Assembly (NCBI RefSeq): GCF_016591715.1
Contig: NZ_AP024109.1
Coordinates: forward strand, 3,968,001 to 4,032,000
DNA from: Mesorhizobium sp. J8
Lineage (GTDB): Bacteria; Pseudomonadota; Alphaproteobacteria; Rhizobiales; Rhizobiaceae
DNA: 64,000 nt
Direction: 5' to 3'
The notes under the pieces were generated by a model. The model ran no database searches and was not told where the DNA came from. It saw only the letters and a list, made by a program, of their open reading frames with translations. Below, in pieces: positions 1 through 10,619 of the stretch; position 1 is the stretch's first letter, and every line of letters begins with the position of its first letter. The translations under genes and the position numbers were made by a program.

Positions 1-641
1 CCTGGCGGGCCCAGCGCCTGCTCGCCGGCCGCGACGCGCTGGCGCCGGAATTCACCGAGGCCGACATCCGCCAGCCGCAACGGCCGAACGGCGTCACCGC
101 GCCGGACGACGATATCTATAAGGGCCTGCTCGGCAACAATTTCGCCGACTGGCGGCTGGAGGTCACGGGGCTTGTCGAGAAGCCGCTGTCGCTGACTCGC
201 GAGCAGCTCCAGAACATGCCGAGCCGCACGCAGATTACCCGCCATGATTGCGTCGAAGGCTGGAGCTGCATCGCCAAATGGACCGGGACGCCGCTGTCGC
301 TGGTGCTCGACCAGGCGGTGGTCAAGCCGCAGGCGCGTTATGTCATGTTCCATTGCCTCGACACGATCGAGCAAAGCCTGTCGGGCGACATCAAATATTA
401 CGGCACGATCGACCTGATCGACGCCCGCCATCCGCAGACGATTCTGGCCTACGGCCTGAACGGCAAGCCCTTGCCGGTCGAGAACGGCGCGCCGCTGCGC
501 GTGCGGGTCGAGCGTCAGCTCGGCTACAAGATGCCGAAATACATTCACAAGATCGAGCTGGTCGACAGCTTCGCCAATATCGGCGGCGGCCGCGGCGGCT
601 ATTGGGAAGACAATGGCTACGACTGGTATGGCGGGATTTGA
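1..641 (+). CDS. Molybdopterin-dependent oxidoreductase, sulfite oxidase family (5'-truncated)
   Basis: The gene enters from the left edge (reading frame starts at base 3) and ends at a TGA at 639-641, so only about 212 C-terminal residues are visible. The segment HDCVEGWS carries the cysteine that ligates molybdenum in the sulfite oxidase/YedY family, and the end RQLGYKMPKYIHKIEL matches the family's conserved C-terminal core. The product probably transfers oxygen atoms or reduces oxidised sulfur or amino-acid groups with a Mo-pterin cofactor, but the substrate cannot be told from this fragment. Its stop codon shares one base with the ATG of the next gene (TGATG), which implies translational coupling. 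The family is firm. The N-terminus and any Tat signal lie outside the window. Confidence 0.85.
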   Translation, partial: WRAQRLLAGRDALAPEFTEADIRQPQRPNGVTAPDDDIYKGLLGNNFADWRLEVTGLVEKPLSLTREQLQNMPSRTQITRHDCVEGWSCIAKWTGTPLSLVLDQAVVKPQARYVMFHCLDTIEQSLSGDIKYYGTIDLIDARHPQTILAYGLNGKPLPVENGAPLRVRVERQLGYKMPKYIHKIELVDSFANIGGGRGGYWEDNGYDWYGGI

Positions 642-1117
642 TGGCCCCTCGCCTGCAGGCCGAGCACGATCTGTCGTCGGCCGAGCTCAGTTCAATCGAG
701 GAATGCCTCAACAGCGATAACCGGCGTCTGACCGGCCGCGACAACGACCATGCCCTCGTCTTCGCCCTGCGGGATGAGCAAGGGCGCGCTGTCGGGGTTG
801 CCGCAGGCTATTCCTGGGCTGGCATTGCAGAGCTGAAGCTGATGTGGATCGACGATGCCTATCGCGGCCTTGGTCACGGCAGGAAGCTGCTCGATGCCTT
901 CGTTGCCGAGGCCGCCGCGCGCGGTTCCGTGAGGATATGGGTTTCGACCCACGACTTCCAGGCTCCGGGCTTCTACGAGAGGGCCGGTTTCGAGCGCATG
1001 GCCGAACTGACCGGCTGGCCAGAAGGCCATTCCAACATCATCCTTTGCAAGACGATGCGTTCCCATCAGAGCAATTCCAGGAAAAGTGTGCGCGGTTTTC
1101 CGTCTGGAATTGCGTAA
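641..1117 (+). CDS. GNAT family N-acetyltransferase whose tail is encoded by a repeat
   Basis: This is a 158-residue protein. The start is the ATG sharing one base with the upstream stop. The acetyl-CoA binding motif A is visible as YRGLGHGRKLLDAF, preceded by the beta strand ELKLMWID and followed by the typical APGFYERAGFE segment, so the GNAT fold is complete and an acetyl group is presumably moved to an unknown amine. The last residues, roughly SNSRKSVRGFPSGIA, and the TAA at 1115-1117 are encoded inside the palindromic repeat at 1068-1168, so the native C-terminus has been replaced or extended by a repeat insertion. Translation is coupled to the oxidoreductase gene. The family is clear and the substrate unknown. 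Confidence 0.85.
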   Translation: MAPRLQAEHDLSSAELSSIEECLNSDNRRLTGRDNDHALVFALRDEQGRAVGVAAGYSWAGIAELKLMWIDDAYRGLGHGRKLLDAFVAEAAARGSVRIWVSTHDFQAPGFYERAGFERMAELTGWPEGHSNIILCKTMRSHQSNSRKSVRGFPSGIA

Positions 1118-1168
1118 AAACAAAGAGATGGAGCGGCTCGCCGTTTCCGTGAAACGGTGAAACGCTCT
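1068..1168. repeat. Palindromic intergenic repeat, family A, full-length copy
   Basis: The element is about 101 bp. It opens with AGAGCAATTCCAGGAAAAG and contains the partner arm GGTTTTCC...GGAATTGC, then a second hairpin around CCGTTTCCGTGAAACGG, and closes with CGCTCT. Related copies lie at 2764-2863 (full), 58327-58382 (first hairpin only) and 37687-37726 (degenerate). It sits between convergent genes and overlaps the end of the acetyltransferase gene, supplying its stop codon. It resembles the mosaic repeats known from rhizobial genomes; that family assignment is from memory. Confidence 0.85.
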
Positions 1169-1220
1169 AGGCGGCACCCGGACGAGGCTGGCGCTCAGCG
1201 TGCGCGGCTTGGCGACGCGA

Positions 1221-1823
1221 TCAATCGTCCGAACTGTCGAAAGTGGTTTGACCGGGTTCGGGCGGCGCGTCACCCATCTCATCCGGATTGTCCACCATGC
1301 AGCCGACGCCGTGGCATCCCTGATAGTTGCCGTGGGTATCGAAATTGGGATTGCCGTCCCTGTCGAACTGGGGCGTCGGGTCGATCCATCGATCGTCGCG
1401 GCGCGGCTTCGGCCTCGGATAGTAGTTGTCGGAATGACGGCCATGCCTATCAGCGTTGTCGAGGATGGCGCCGACAATTCCGCCGACGATGATGGCGGCT
1501 GCCGCATCGCCGGGAGAAGGCCTGCGGCCGGAGCCGGCAACCAGGAATTGCGCCGAGCAGCCCTTGTCCACCCAGATGCCGCCGCCGTCATAACCCCAGC
1601 TCGCGCCGAACTGGCAACGCGACTTCGATAGCCGGTTGGTCAACTGCACGCCGCCACGCGTGTCGACCCCGCAATAGGAATAGCGATAGTTGGAACTTGA
1701 GCAGACCAGGCGCATCGGGCCCGCAGCCTGCGCCGCGTCGGGCAGCAGCGACAGTTGCGTCGGATTGCCCAGGAGGCAGGCCAGGAACATCGTCGAACCG
1801 GTAACCGCCATCCGCGCCGACAT
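1221..1823 (-). CDS. Secreted DUF3011-family protein
   Basis: This is a 200-residue protein with an N-terminal hydrophobic signal-like segment ending near AAQAAG. Residues of about 40-90 match the DUF3011 pattern: CSSSNYRYSYCG, a QLTNRLSKSRC stretch and SWGYDGGGIWVDKGCSAQF, with regularly spaced cysteines suited to disulfides in the periplasm. A glycine-rich hydrophobic stretch (AAAIIVGGIVGAIL) follows, then a low-complexity charged, Pro/Asp-rich tail with two further cysteines. It is transcribed divergently from the solute-binding protein gene at 1911. No function is established for the family as far as I know, and enzymatic residues are not evident. Confidence 0.75.
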   Translation of the reverse strand: MSARMAVTGSTMFLACLLGNPTQLSLLPDAAQAAGPMRLVCSSSNYRYSYCGVDTRGGVQLTNRLSKSRCQFGASWGYDGGGIWVDKGCSAQFLVAGSGRRPSPGDAAAAIIVGGIVGAILDNADRHGRHSDNYYPRPKPRRDDRWIDPTPQFDRDGNPNFDTHGNYQGCHGVGCMVDNPDEMGDAPPEPGQTTFDSSDD

Positions 1824-1910
1824 CGCAAATCTCCAAATGGTTTCGCTATCGACAGAATGGCACCTCTGTGTAAGTCTTACAACCAGACAAGCTGCAGTGA
1901 GGATATATTC

Positions 1911-2759
1911 ATGCGCGCTAACAAAATGGTCGCGGCGATCATACTTATTCTCTCTGCCTGGCTGGCGTTATTGCCGGCTCGCGCGGACGATAGCCTGAAG
2001 CGCGTCATCGACCAGAAGACACTGACGGTCGGCGTGGCGCTCAACCCGCCATGGATCCTCAAGAACGCGGACGGCAAATTCGCGGGCTACGATGTCGACC
2101 TGACCAGTGCCCTGGCGTCCGATCTCGGCGTCGACCTGAAGCTGGTCGAAGTGCCGTGGAACGACTTGAAGGCACGTCTGCTCAAAGGCGATTTCGATCT
2201 GATCGCCGCAGGCTATGCCAGCACGCCGGAGCGCGCTCGCGAGGTTGTATTCTCCAATCCGACCGGCACCGCCGACATCCGCATGGTGGCCTCGATCGCC
2301 AGCCTCGGCAAAAGGCCGGGAAAGGCGCTGACGCGTCCCGGATACAAGATTGCTGTGCTCTCCAATTCCACCGATGAGGCGGCCGCCAAGGAAGCCTTCC
2401 CGAAGGCGAACATCCTGTCCTTCGACAACACCGCCGACGTCTTTGCCGCGATCATCGGCGGCGACGCGCAGGCGATGGTCGCCACCTCGCCGACGCCGCA
2501 GATGGCGGCAAGGCTCTACGATGCGAAATTCAGGCTGGTCGGCGGCCCGCTGCTGCGCACGCCGGAAGCCTTTGCCCTGCGGCCGGACGATGTCCGCCTG
2601 ATCCAATACGTCAACAACTGGATCGGGGCGCGCACCGCCGACGGCACCATCGCCGGTGTTCGCCGCTACTGGTTCGGCGGCTTCAAATGGATGTCGCGCT
2701 TCGACACCCCAGCCAAGCCGGACCAAGCCAAGACGGACCAGACCAAGCCGAAGCCGTAA
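1911..2759 (+). CDS. Periplasmic solute-binding protein, family 3 (amino-acid type), orphan
   Basis: This is a 282-residue protein. The ATG at 1911 was chosen because GTGAGGA lies 8-14 bases upstream and a signal peptide (hydrophobic run IILILSAWLALLPARA) follows at once. The mature part shows the bacterial extracellular solute-binding family 3 pattern: LTVGVALNPPWI, FAGYDVDLTSALA, LVEVPWNDLKARLLKGDFDLI and a second lobe with AVLSNSTDEAA. It probably captures an amino acid or similar small solute. No permease or ATPase gene is adjacent, so it either serves a transporter encoded elsewhere or acts as a sensor. The C-terminus is an odd Lys/Gln/Asp-rich tail (AKPDQAKTDQTKPKP). A palindromic repeat begins four bases after the stop. 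Confidence 0.85.
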   Translation: MRANKMVAAIILILSAWLALLPARADDSLKRVIDQKTLTVGVALNPPWILKNADGKFAGYDVDLTSALASDLGVDLKLVEVPWNDLKARLLKGDFDLIAAGYASTPERAREVVFSNPTGTADIRMVASIASLGKRPGKALTRPGYKIAVLSNSTDEAAAKEAFPKANILSFDNTADVFAAIIGGDAQAMVATSPTPQMAARLYDAKFRLVGGPLLRTPEAFALRPDDVRLIQYVNNWIGARTADGTIAGVRRYWFGGFKWMSRFDTPAKPDQAKTDQTKPKP

Positions 2760-2763
2760 GCTT

Positions 2764-2863
2764 GGAGCAATTCCAGGAAAAGTGCCTGAGGTTTTCCGCG
2801 CGGAATTGCGTCAAAACAAGAAGATGGAGCGGTTCGCTGTTCCGTGAAACGGTAAACCGCTCT
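2764..2863. repeat. Palindromic intergenic repeat, family A, full-length copy
   Basis: This is a second full copy of the family seen at 1068-1168. It starts GGAGCAATTCCAGG, has GGTTTTCCGCGCGGAATTGC as the partner arm and the hairpin TTCCGTGAAACGG, and ends CCGCTCT. The two copies flank the DUF3011/solute-binding pair, 1.6 kb apart. Its right end supplies the stop codon of the minus-strand gene remnant at 2862-3008. Confidence 0.85.
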
Positions 2864-3008
2864 AAGCCACCTTATCCAACAGCGGCTTCAGCGCCGGATG
2901 GATTTCCGGCGCAGCGTGCTTGATCAGCGTCAGCAGCGCGCGCTCGTTGTCGCGCAGCGGCCGCTGGCCGCCGCCGCCGCGCTCGGCCAGCCATTCGGCC
3001 TCGCCAGC
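2862..3008 (-). pseudogene. Possible 3' remnant of a gene trapped between two repeats
   Basis: The minus strand has an open stretch of 48 codons ending in TAG at 2864-2862. It begins right after an in-frame stop at 3009-3011 and has no credible start codon or ribosome binding site. The translation looks protein-like: AEWLAERGGGG, then RPLRDNERALLTLIKHAAP and IHPALKPLLDKVA, an amphipathic helical C-terminus. It is bounded on one side by the family A repeat and on the other by a family B half-repeat. I infer a gene end left over after a deletion or repeat insertion. I do not recognise the parent family. It could also be chance open sequence. Confidence 0.4.
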
Positions 3009-3061
3009 TCAGGAGGCCGGCATTTGCAGGCCGGCCCCATCTGAATATCGATGCAACCTTT
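3009..3061. repeat. Partial family B palindromic repeat (right half only)
   Basis: The bases CAGGAGGCCGGCATTTGCAG...CTGAATATCGATGCAACC closely match the right half of the complete element at 35685-35832 (CAGGAAGCCGCCATTTGCAG...CTGAATATCAGCACACC). The left half is missing here. It sits between the gene remnant and the glycine riboswitch. Confidence 0.65.
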
Positions 3062-3140
3062 GATGTCGCTGGGAGGTGACAAGGTGTCGCCGACGGGCTA
3101 TGGATGGCGCGTCGGGGGCTCGGGTGACTGAGTCCCACCT

Positions 3141-3320
3141 GTTTGCGGGAGAGAGCAGCGTCAGCTGTCGCCGAAGGGGAAATCGCCCGAAATCTCTCAG
3201 GCAAAAGAACCGTGGACGGGAAAGACAACTCTGGAAAGTCGGGGCTCGCCCCGCGCCGAAGGTGTAAGCGCTGCCGACAGAGTTACGGGGCGCGAGTCTC
3301 TCAGGCTTCAGACAGAGGGG
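3141..3320 (+). promoter_or_regulatory. Tandem (two-aptamer) glycine riboswitch
   Basis: Two glycine aptamers lie head to tail in the leader of gcvT. Aptamer I (about 3141-3225) shows GCGGGAGAG, GCCGAAGGGGAAA and ATCTCTCAGGCAAAAGAACCG-like core bases; GAGAG and CTCTC (3194-3198) pair. Aptamer II (about 3226-3320) begins CTCTGGA, has GCCGAAGGTGTAA and TCTCTCAGG, and ends CAGAGGGG; CTCTG at 3229-3233 pairs with CAGAG at 3313-3317 to close P1. The spacing to the gcvT start is about 50 bases. In this class glycine binding to both aptamers switches on glycine cleavage genes, which fits the operon that follows. Confidence 0.93.
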
Positions 3321-3371
3321 CACGAACTAGGCCGCCAACGGCGGTCGATTGCGTGCGACTCTGGAGAAGAC

Positions 3372-4472
3372 ATGACAGGCGAAGACACCAGACATCTACC
3401 CCTTGAGGATTTGCATCAGGCCGCGGGCGCGCGTTTCGGCGCCTTCGCCGGCTGGTCGATGCCGCTCACCTACCCGCCCGGGGTGATGAAGGAACATCTT
3501 CACACACGCGAGCATGCCGGCCTGTTCGATATCTCGCATATGAAGCTGTTCGAGGTCGCGGGTCCGGGGGCCACCGCATTGCTGAACCGCGCCTGCCCGC
3601 TCGATGCCGGCGCGCTGTACATCTCGCAGTCCAAATACACTTTTTTCCTCAACGAGGCGGCAGGCATCATTGACGACCTGATCGTCACGCGCCTGGGCGA
3701 CGACCGGTTCATGGTGGTGGCCAATGCCGGCAACGCGGTGGAGGACGAGAAGCATCTGCGCGCGCTGGCCGCCGATTTCGATGCCAAGGTCGAGCCGCTC
3801 GAGCGGGTTTTCCTGGCGATCCAGGGACCGGACGCCTGGGCCGCGCTTGCGCGGGCCGGCATCGAAACCGGTTCGCTGCTCTTCATGCACGGCATCGAAC
3901 CGCGTCAGAACTGGTTCATGAGCCGCTCCGGCTACACCGGCGAGGACGGTTTCGAGATCGGCCTGCCGGAGAAGGACGCGCGTGATCTGGTCGCCAAACT
4001 CCTGGAGGACGTGCGCGTGCAGTGGATCGGCCTTGCCGCGCGCGACAGCCTGCGGCTCGAGGCCGGTCTTTGCCTGCACGGTCAGGACCTGACGCCGGAA
4101 ACCGACCCCGCGAGCGCCGGACTGACATGGGCGATTCCCAAGGAGGTCCGGGCTGCCGGCCATTTCATCGGCGCCGACGCGCTGCGCTCGATCCTCGAGC
4201 GCGGGCCGCCGCAGAAGCGCGTCGGCTTGAAGCCCGAAGGGCGCCAGCCGGTGCGCGCCGGCGCGGCGCTGGTCGACGTCGACGGCAATCCGGCCGGCCA
4301 TGTCACCTCAGGCGGCTTCGGCCCTTCGACCGGGCACCCGGTCGCCATGGGCTACGTCGACATCGCGCTGGCCAGAGCCGGCACGAAACTCATCGGCGAT
4401 GTCCGCGGGACGAAAATCCCGATCGACGTCGCGTCCCTGCCCTTCACTCCACACCGCTACCGCAAAGGATGA
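3372..4472 (+). CDS. gcvT: Glycine cleavage system aminomethyltransferase (T-protein)
   Basis: This is a 366-residue protein. The ATG at 3372 is preceded by GGAGA at 3363-3367. It transfers the methylene carbon of glycine from the lipoyl arm of GcvH to tetrahydrofolate, releasing ammonia. Diagnostic stretches are [28 protein letters not shown] near the N-terminus, YTGEDGFEI in the middle and the aminomethyltransferase beta-barrel end FTPHRY. Length is normal for the family. It is the first gene of gcvT-gcvH-gcvP, directly under the glycine riboswitch, so glycine should induce the whole operon. Only 7 bases separate it from gcvH. Confidence 0.97.
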   Translation: MTGEDTRHLPLEDLHQAAGARFGAFAGWSMPLTYPPGVMKEHLHTREHAGLFDISHMKLFEVAGPGATALLNRACPLDAGALYISQSKYTFFLNEAAGIIDDLIVTRLGDDRFMVVANAGNAVEDEKHLRALAADFDAKVEPLERVFLAIQGPDAWAALARAGIETGSLLFMHGIEPRQNWFMSRSGYTGEDGFEIGLPEKDARDLVAKLLEDVRVQWIGLAARDSLRLEAGLCLHGQDLTPETDPASAGLTWAIPKEVRAAGHFIGADALRSILERGPPQKRVGLKPEGRQPVRAGAALVDVDGNPAGHVTSGGFGPSTGHPVAMGYVDIALARAGTKLIGDVRGTKIPIDVASLPFTPHRYRKG

Positions 4473-4479
4473 TTTCCAG

Positions 4480-4848
4480 ATGGCAAAGACCTATTTCACT
4501 GAAGACCATGAATGGCTCCGTGTCGAAGGCGGCATCGCCATTGTCGGTATCACCGACTATGCGCAGGAACAGCTCGGCGACCTCGTCTTCGTCGAGCTGC
4601 CGGAAATCGGCCGCAAGCTAGCCAAGGGCGATACGGCCGTGGTCGTCGAGTCCGTCAAGGCGGCATCGGACGTCTATGCGCCGGTCGACGGCGAGATCAC
4701 CGAGGCCAACGCCTCGCTGTCGGCCGACCCGTCGCTGGTCAATTCGGCGGCGACCGGCGACGGCTGGCTCTGGAAGATGAAGCTTTCCGACGCAAGCCAG
4801 CTCGACAGCCTCATGGATGAGGCCGCCTACAAAGCCCATATCGGCTGA
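4480..4848 (+). CDS. gcvH: Glycine cleavage system H protein (lipoyl carrier)
   Basis: This is a 122-residue protein. The ATG at 4480 is chosen because the translation then begins [14 protein letters not shown], the standard GcvH N-terminus. The lipoylated lysine is K60 in [15 protein letters not shown]. GcvH shuttles the aminomethyl intermediate between GcvP, GcvT and the dihydrolipoyl dehydrogenase (L protein), which is not in this window. It lies between gcvT and gcvP with short gaps, consistent with a single riboswitch-controlled transcript. All residues expected of a functional carrier are present. Confidence 0.97.
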   Translation: MAKTYFTEDHEWLRVEGGIAIVGITDYAQEQLGDLVFVELPEIGRKLAKGDTAVVVESVKAASDVYAPVDGEITEANASLSADPSLVNSAATGDGWLWKMKLSDASQLDSLMDEAAYKAHIG

Positions 4849-4865
4849 TATCAGGACATAAAGAC

Positions 4866-7673
<2,808 letters not shown>

Positions 7674-7686
7674 CGGACAACGAGGT

Positions 7687-8859
7687 TCAGGCGGTTTTCA
7701 GGGCCGGCCCGGAGCCGGGCTGGCCCGCTCTGTCTTGGGCGATGACACGATTCCGCCCGGCGCGCTTGGCCGCATAAAGTGCGGCGTCCGCTTGCGCCAG
7801 CACCTCGTCGAGCGAGCGGCCCGCGGCGTTACCGAATCCCATGCCGCCGCTGACGCTGCTGCGCAACGGGCCGCGGTGGGTCGCCACGATCTCCGTGCCG
7901 AACGCGACGCCGATCCGGCTTGCCATGTCATGCGCCTTTTCCGGCGTCACGCGCGACATGACGAGCGCGAATTCCTCGCCACCCAGCCGGAACGCATCGA
8001 CCCCTGTCCTGCCGTATTTCTTGATCACCGCCGCGAAGCGGCAAAGGACCTCGTCGCCGACGGGGTGGCCGAAGACGTCGTTGGTCGTCTTGAAATGGTC
8101 GAGATCGAACATGGCGATCGCCATGAACGGACCGAAGCTGCGCTCGCCGTAAAGCTCGTTGAGCGCCCTGCGGTTCATCAGTCCGGTCAGCGGATCGGTC
8201 ATCGTCTCGGCCTTGAGTTCGATCTGCGCCTGCAGATGGTGCAGCGACAGCGTCAACGCGCCGAGGCCGGTCATGCAGGCGACCGCGACGACGGAGTTCA
8301 AGCGCTCGGCCCAGTTGTCGGGCGCAGCGCCGAGCACCCACTGCCCTTGTGCCAGCAACGCCAGGCCGCACAGGGCGAAGGATAGGCCGCAGGCGCCGCT
8401 GAGGAACGAAACGACGAGCAGGATCCGGCGGTCGTGATCCCCCTTCATCCAGAACATCGCGCCGATCGCGGCGAGCAGCGCCGTCACGGCCGCATAGGTG
8501 ATCTGGAAGCCGATACCGTCGAAGCCGAGATAAGTGACCAGCGCGCAGGCAGCCATTGCGGCCAGCGCCGGCACGATGGCGCGGCGATAGTCGCGGAAGC
8601 CGAGATACTGCATGGCCGACAGGCAGATCACCAGAAAACCCAAGGTCAGCAGCGCGAGCACGACCTGACACAGCCAGGGCTCGGGATCTTTGGTATAGCG
8701 CCAGAAGGCGACGACATGGGCGACGAGCACGAAGATGCCGCAGGCGACCGTGAGCACGAAGCGCGCCCGCGGCGTGGTGAACCAGATCGCAAACATGGTG
8801 ATGCTGAGGCATGTGCCCGACAGCGCCGCCGCGAGCAGGAGCGAACTGAAATCCAACAT
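7687..8859 (-). CDS. Membrane diguanylate cyclase (GGDEF domain)
   Basis: This is a 390-residue protein. Residues of about 1-195 form a series of hydrophobic helices (six or so membrane spans) without a recognisable ligand-binding domain. Residues of about 215-370 form a GGDEF domain with DPLTGLMNRRAL, MFDLDHFKTTND and the active-site loop RLGGEEFAL. An intact GGEEF indicates cyclic-di-GMP synthesis at the inner membrane. The RxxD product-inhibition site, which should end five residues before the loop, reads RTGV here, so feedback inhibition may be absent. It lies beside the pilus operon on the same strand, and c-di-GMP often controls such pili, but a link is inference. Confidence 0.92.
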   Translation of the reverse strand: MLDFSSLLLAAALSGTCLSITMFAIWFTTPRARFVLTVACGIFVLVAHVVAFWRYTKDPEPWLCQVVLALLTLGFLVICLSAMQYLGFRDYRRAIVPALAAMAACALVTYLGFDGIGFQITYAAVTALLAAIGAMFWMKGDHDRRILLVVSFLSGACGLSFALCGLALLAQGQWVLGAAPDNWAERLNSVVAVACMTGLGALTLSLHHLQAQIELKAETMTDPLTGLMNRRALNELYGERSFGPFMAIAMFDLDHFKTTNDVFGHPVGDEVLCRFAAVIKKYGRTGVDAFRLGGEEFALVMSRVTPEKAHDMASRIGVAFGTEIVATHRGPLRSSVSGGMGFGNAAGRSLDEVLAQADAALYAAKRAGRNRVIAQDRAGQPGSGPALKTA

Positions 8860-9040
8860 CCCTGAAGAACTGCCTCTAGCGTCTGCCCGGTGCCCTTCCC
8901 TTCAGTGTAGGCTGGCGGGGGCCGGCGCAAATCGTTTTCGGCCGACGCCCATCGCTACCTCGACACAGGGTTTACAAAGCGTCGACAGGCGAGGCGAAAC
9001 CCGCGTGACAATACACGGGACACGCGAGGCCGCAGAGGAA

Positions 9041-9514
9041 TCAGCCCTTGTCGAGCAGCGCCAGATTGGCGTTGACCACTGTCTGATCGGCCATGCCGGC
9101 CTTGGCCTCGAGCAGCAGCGCGCGCGCCTTTTTCTTGTTGCCGCGCAGGAGCTGCGAGTAACCCATATTGTTGACGATCTGCGGCTTGCGCCCGGCGACC
9201 TTCAGCAGCTGCGCGTAGGCCCGATCGGCGAAGTCGAAGCGGCCGAGTTCGTCATAGGACGCGGCAAGCCCCATCCAGGCCTCGGCATTGTCGGATTTGA
9301 GTTCGACCGCCTTGCGGAAATGCTGCTCGGCAAGACCGAAATTCGCCTCGCGGAACTGCGCCTTGCCTTCGACGAGGTCGTTGGCGCTGACATCCTTGGC
9401 CACCGGCTGGATCGCCGTGGTCTTGGTCGTGTCGACATTGTTGTTCGTCGTACAGCCGGTGATCATCAAGACGGCCGCCAACGCCGCCGCTGCCCTGGGA
9501 AGTCTTTGACGCAT
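9041..9514 (-). CDS. tadD: TadD-like TPR lipoprotein of the pilus operon
   Basis: This is a 157-residue protein with a lipoprotein signal (hydrophobic run ending LMITGC, cysteine as the lipid site). It is followed by a short linker and two to three tetratricopeptide-like helical repeats, for example FGLAEQHFRKAVEL...NAEAWMGLAASYDELG. TadD proteins are periplasm-facing lipoproteins that help assemble the Tad pilus secretin. It is the last gene of the pilus block, 138 bases downstream of tadC. It is shorter than some TadD homologues, but position and repeats support the call. Confidence 0.8.
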   Translation of the reverse strand: MRQRLPRAAAALAAVLMITGCTTNNNVDTTKTTAIQPVAKDVSANDLVEGKAQFREANFGLAEQHFRKAVELKSDNAEAWMGLAASYDELGRFDFADRAYAQLLKVAGRKPQIVNNMGYSQLLRGNKKKARALLLEAKAGMADQTVVNANLALLDKG

Positions 9515-9652
9515 GCCCCTGCCCCATCGCCCGATTTGCCGGGTCGTTCTTCAGGAAGAACCTTACAGGAGAGCAATTAAGCTTCAGTGCCGAAATGCAG
9601 CTAAATTTTGGTTGCCCGCAAAGGATGCGTTAACCAGCGCAGGCGCCAGGGT

Positions 9653-10618
9653 TTAGTGATGAGCGGTCAGCTTCACGATGATCGGTATGATCGCGATCAT
9701 CAGCACCACCGGCAGGATGCAGACCGTCACCGGGACCGACATCTTGGCCGGAAGGGCATGTGCCTTCTCCTCGGCCAGCGACATGCGCTTGTGCCGCATC
9801 TCGTCGGAAAAGACGCGCAGCGAGCCCGACAGGCTGGTGCCGAGCTCCTTCGATTGCTGCAACAGCGTCGCGAAGGAGCGAACCTCGTCGAGGCTGAGAC
9901 GGTCGGCTAGCGCCTTCAGCGCATCATCGAGGCTGCGCCCGGCGCGCAGCTCCAGCGACACCAGGATCAGGTTTTGGCTGAGCGACGGGTAGGTCCTGGC
10001 TAGCTCCTTGGAGACCCGCTCGATGCCGGCCTCCATGCTCATGCCGGCATCGGAGCAGACGATCATCAAATCCATGAAATCGGGAAAGCCGTTGCGGTAT
10101 TCGCGCATCTTTTCCCGCACCTTCTGCGTCAGCACCAGGCCCGGCAGGAAATAGCCGCCGGCCCCCGACAGGATGATGAAGGTCCAGCGGCTGGTCATGG
10201 TTGACTCGGCGCTGGCCGCCCAGTGGTTGATCAGGAACGCGCCGAGCGCTGCCCCAACCATGGTGGCGAAGCGAACGAGGAAGAACATGCCGACTGCGCG
10301 CGGCTCCATATAGCCGGCCTGGATGAGTTTCATGCGCAGCCGGGCGACATTTTCCGGGTCGCTCTTGGCATAGAACTCCTGCGCCCGCTTCACCGCCTTC
10401 TCGCGCACGGCATTGGTGCTCTTCTTGGGCGCGGACTCCGCCTGCTCGGCCGGCTGCAATGTCTCGACCTTCAGCCGGCGCTTGACCTCGCCGCGATCGC
10501 CCTTGGCGAGCACCAGCGGCCAGGCGACGGCGCCGCCGCCCAGCACAAGCAGCAGCACCGCAACCGGGACCAGCGAGCTCGGCGCGAGCGAGGCGAGGAA
10601 GCGGATGACGTCTTCCAT
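9653..10618 (-). CDS. tadC: Tad pilus inner-membrane platform protein TadC
   Basis: This is a 321-residue protein. The ATG at 10618 (MEDVIRFLASLAP) is used because it lies one base beyond the tadB stop; the frame stays open upstream only inside tadB. It belongs to the type II secretion GspF/TadC family. There is an N-terminal membrane span, a cytoplasmic GspF-type domain with FPDFMDLMIVCSDAGMSMEAGIERV and LGTSLSGSLRVFSDEMR, and a C-terminal span (VTVCILPVVLMIAIIPIIV). With TadB it forms the platform on which the CpaF ATPase acts to polymerise Flp pilin. Confidence 0.95.
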   Translation of the reverse strand: MEDVIRFLASLAPSSLVPVAVLLLVLGGGAVAWPLVLAKGDRGEVKRRLKVETLQPAEQAESAPKKSTNAVREKAVKRAQEFYAKSDPENVARLRMKLIQAGYMEPRAVGMFFLVRFATMVGAALGAFLINHWAASAESTMTSRWTFIILSGAGGYFLPGLVLTQKVREKMREYRNGFPDFMDLMIVCSDAGMSMEAGIERVSKELARTYPSLSQNLILVSLELRAGRSLDDALKALADRLSLDEVRSFATLLQQSKELGTSLSGSLRVFSDEMRHKRMSLAEEKAHALPAKMSVPVTVCILPVVLMIAIIPIIVKLTAHH

Positions 10619-10619
10619 C

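Noticed and set aside
7701..7726. A strong GC hairpin (GGGCCGGCCCGG...CCGGGCTGGCCC) between gcvP and the cyclase gene as a terminator
   Set aside because: It lies within the coding end of the cyclase gene and has no T-run on either strand, so I do not call it an intrinsic terminator.
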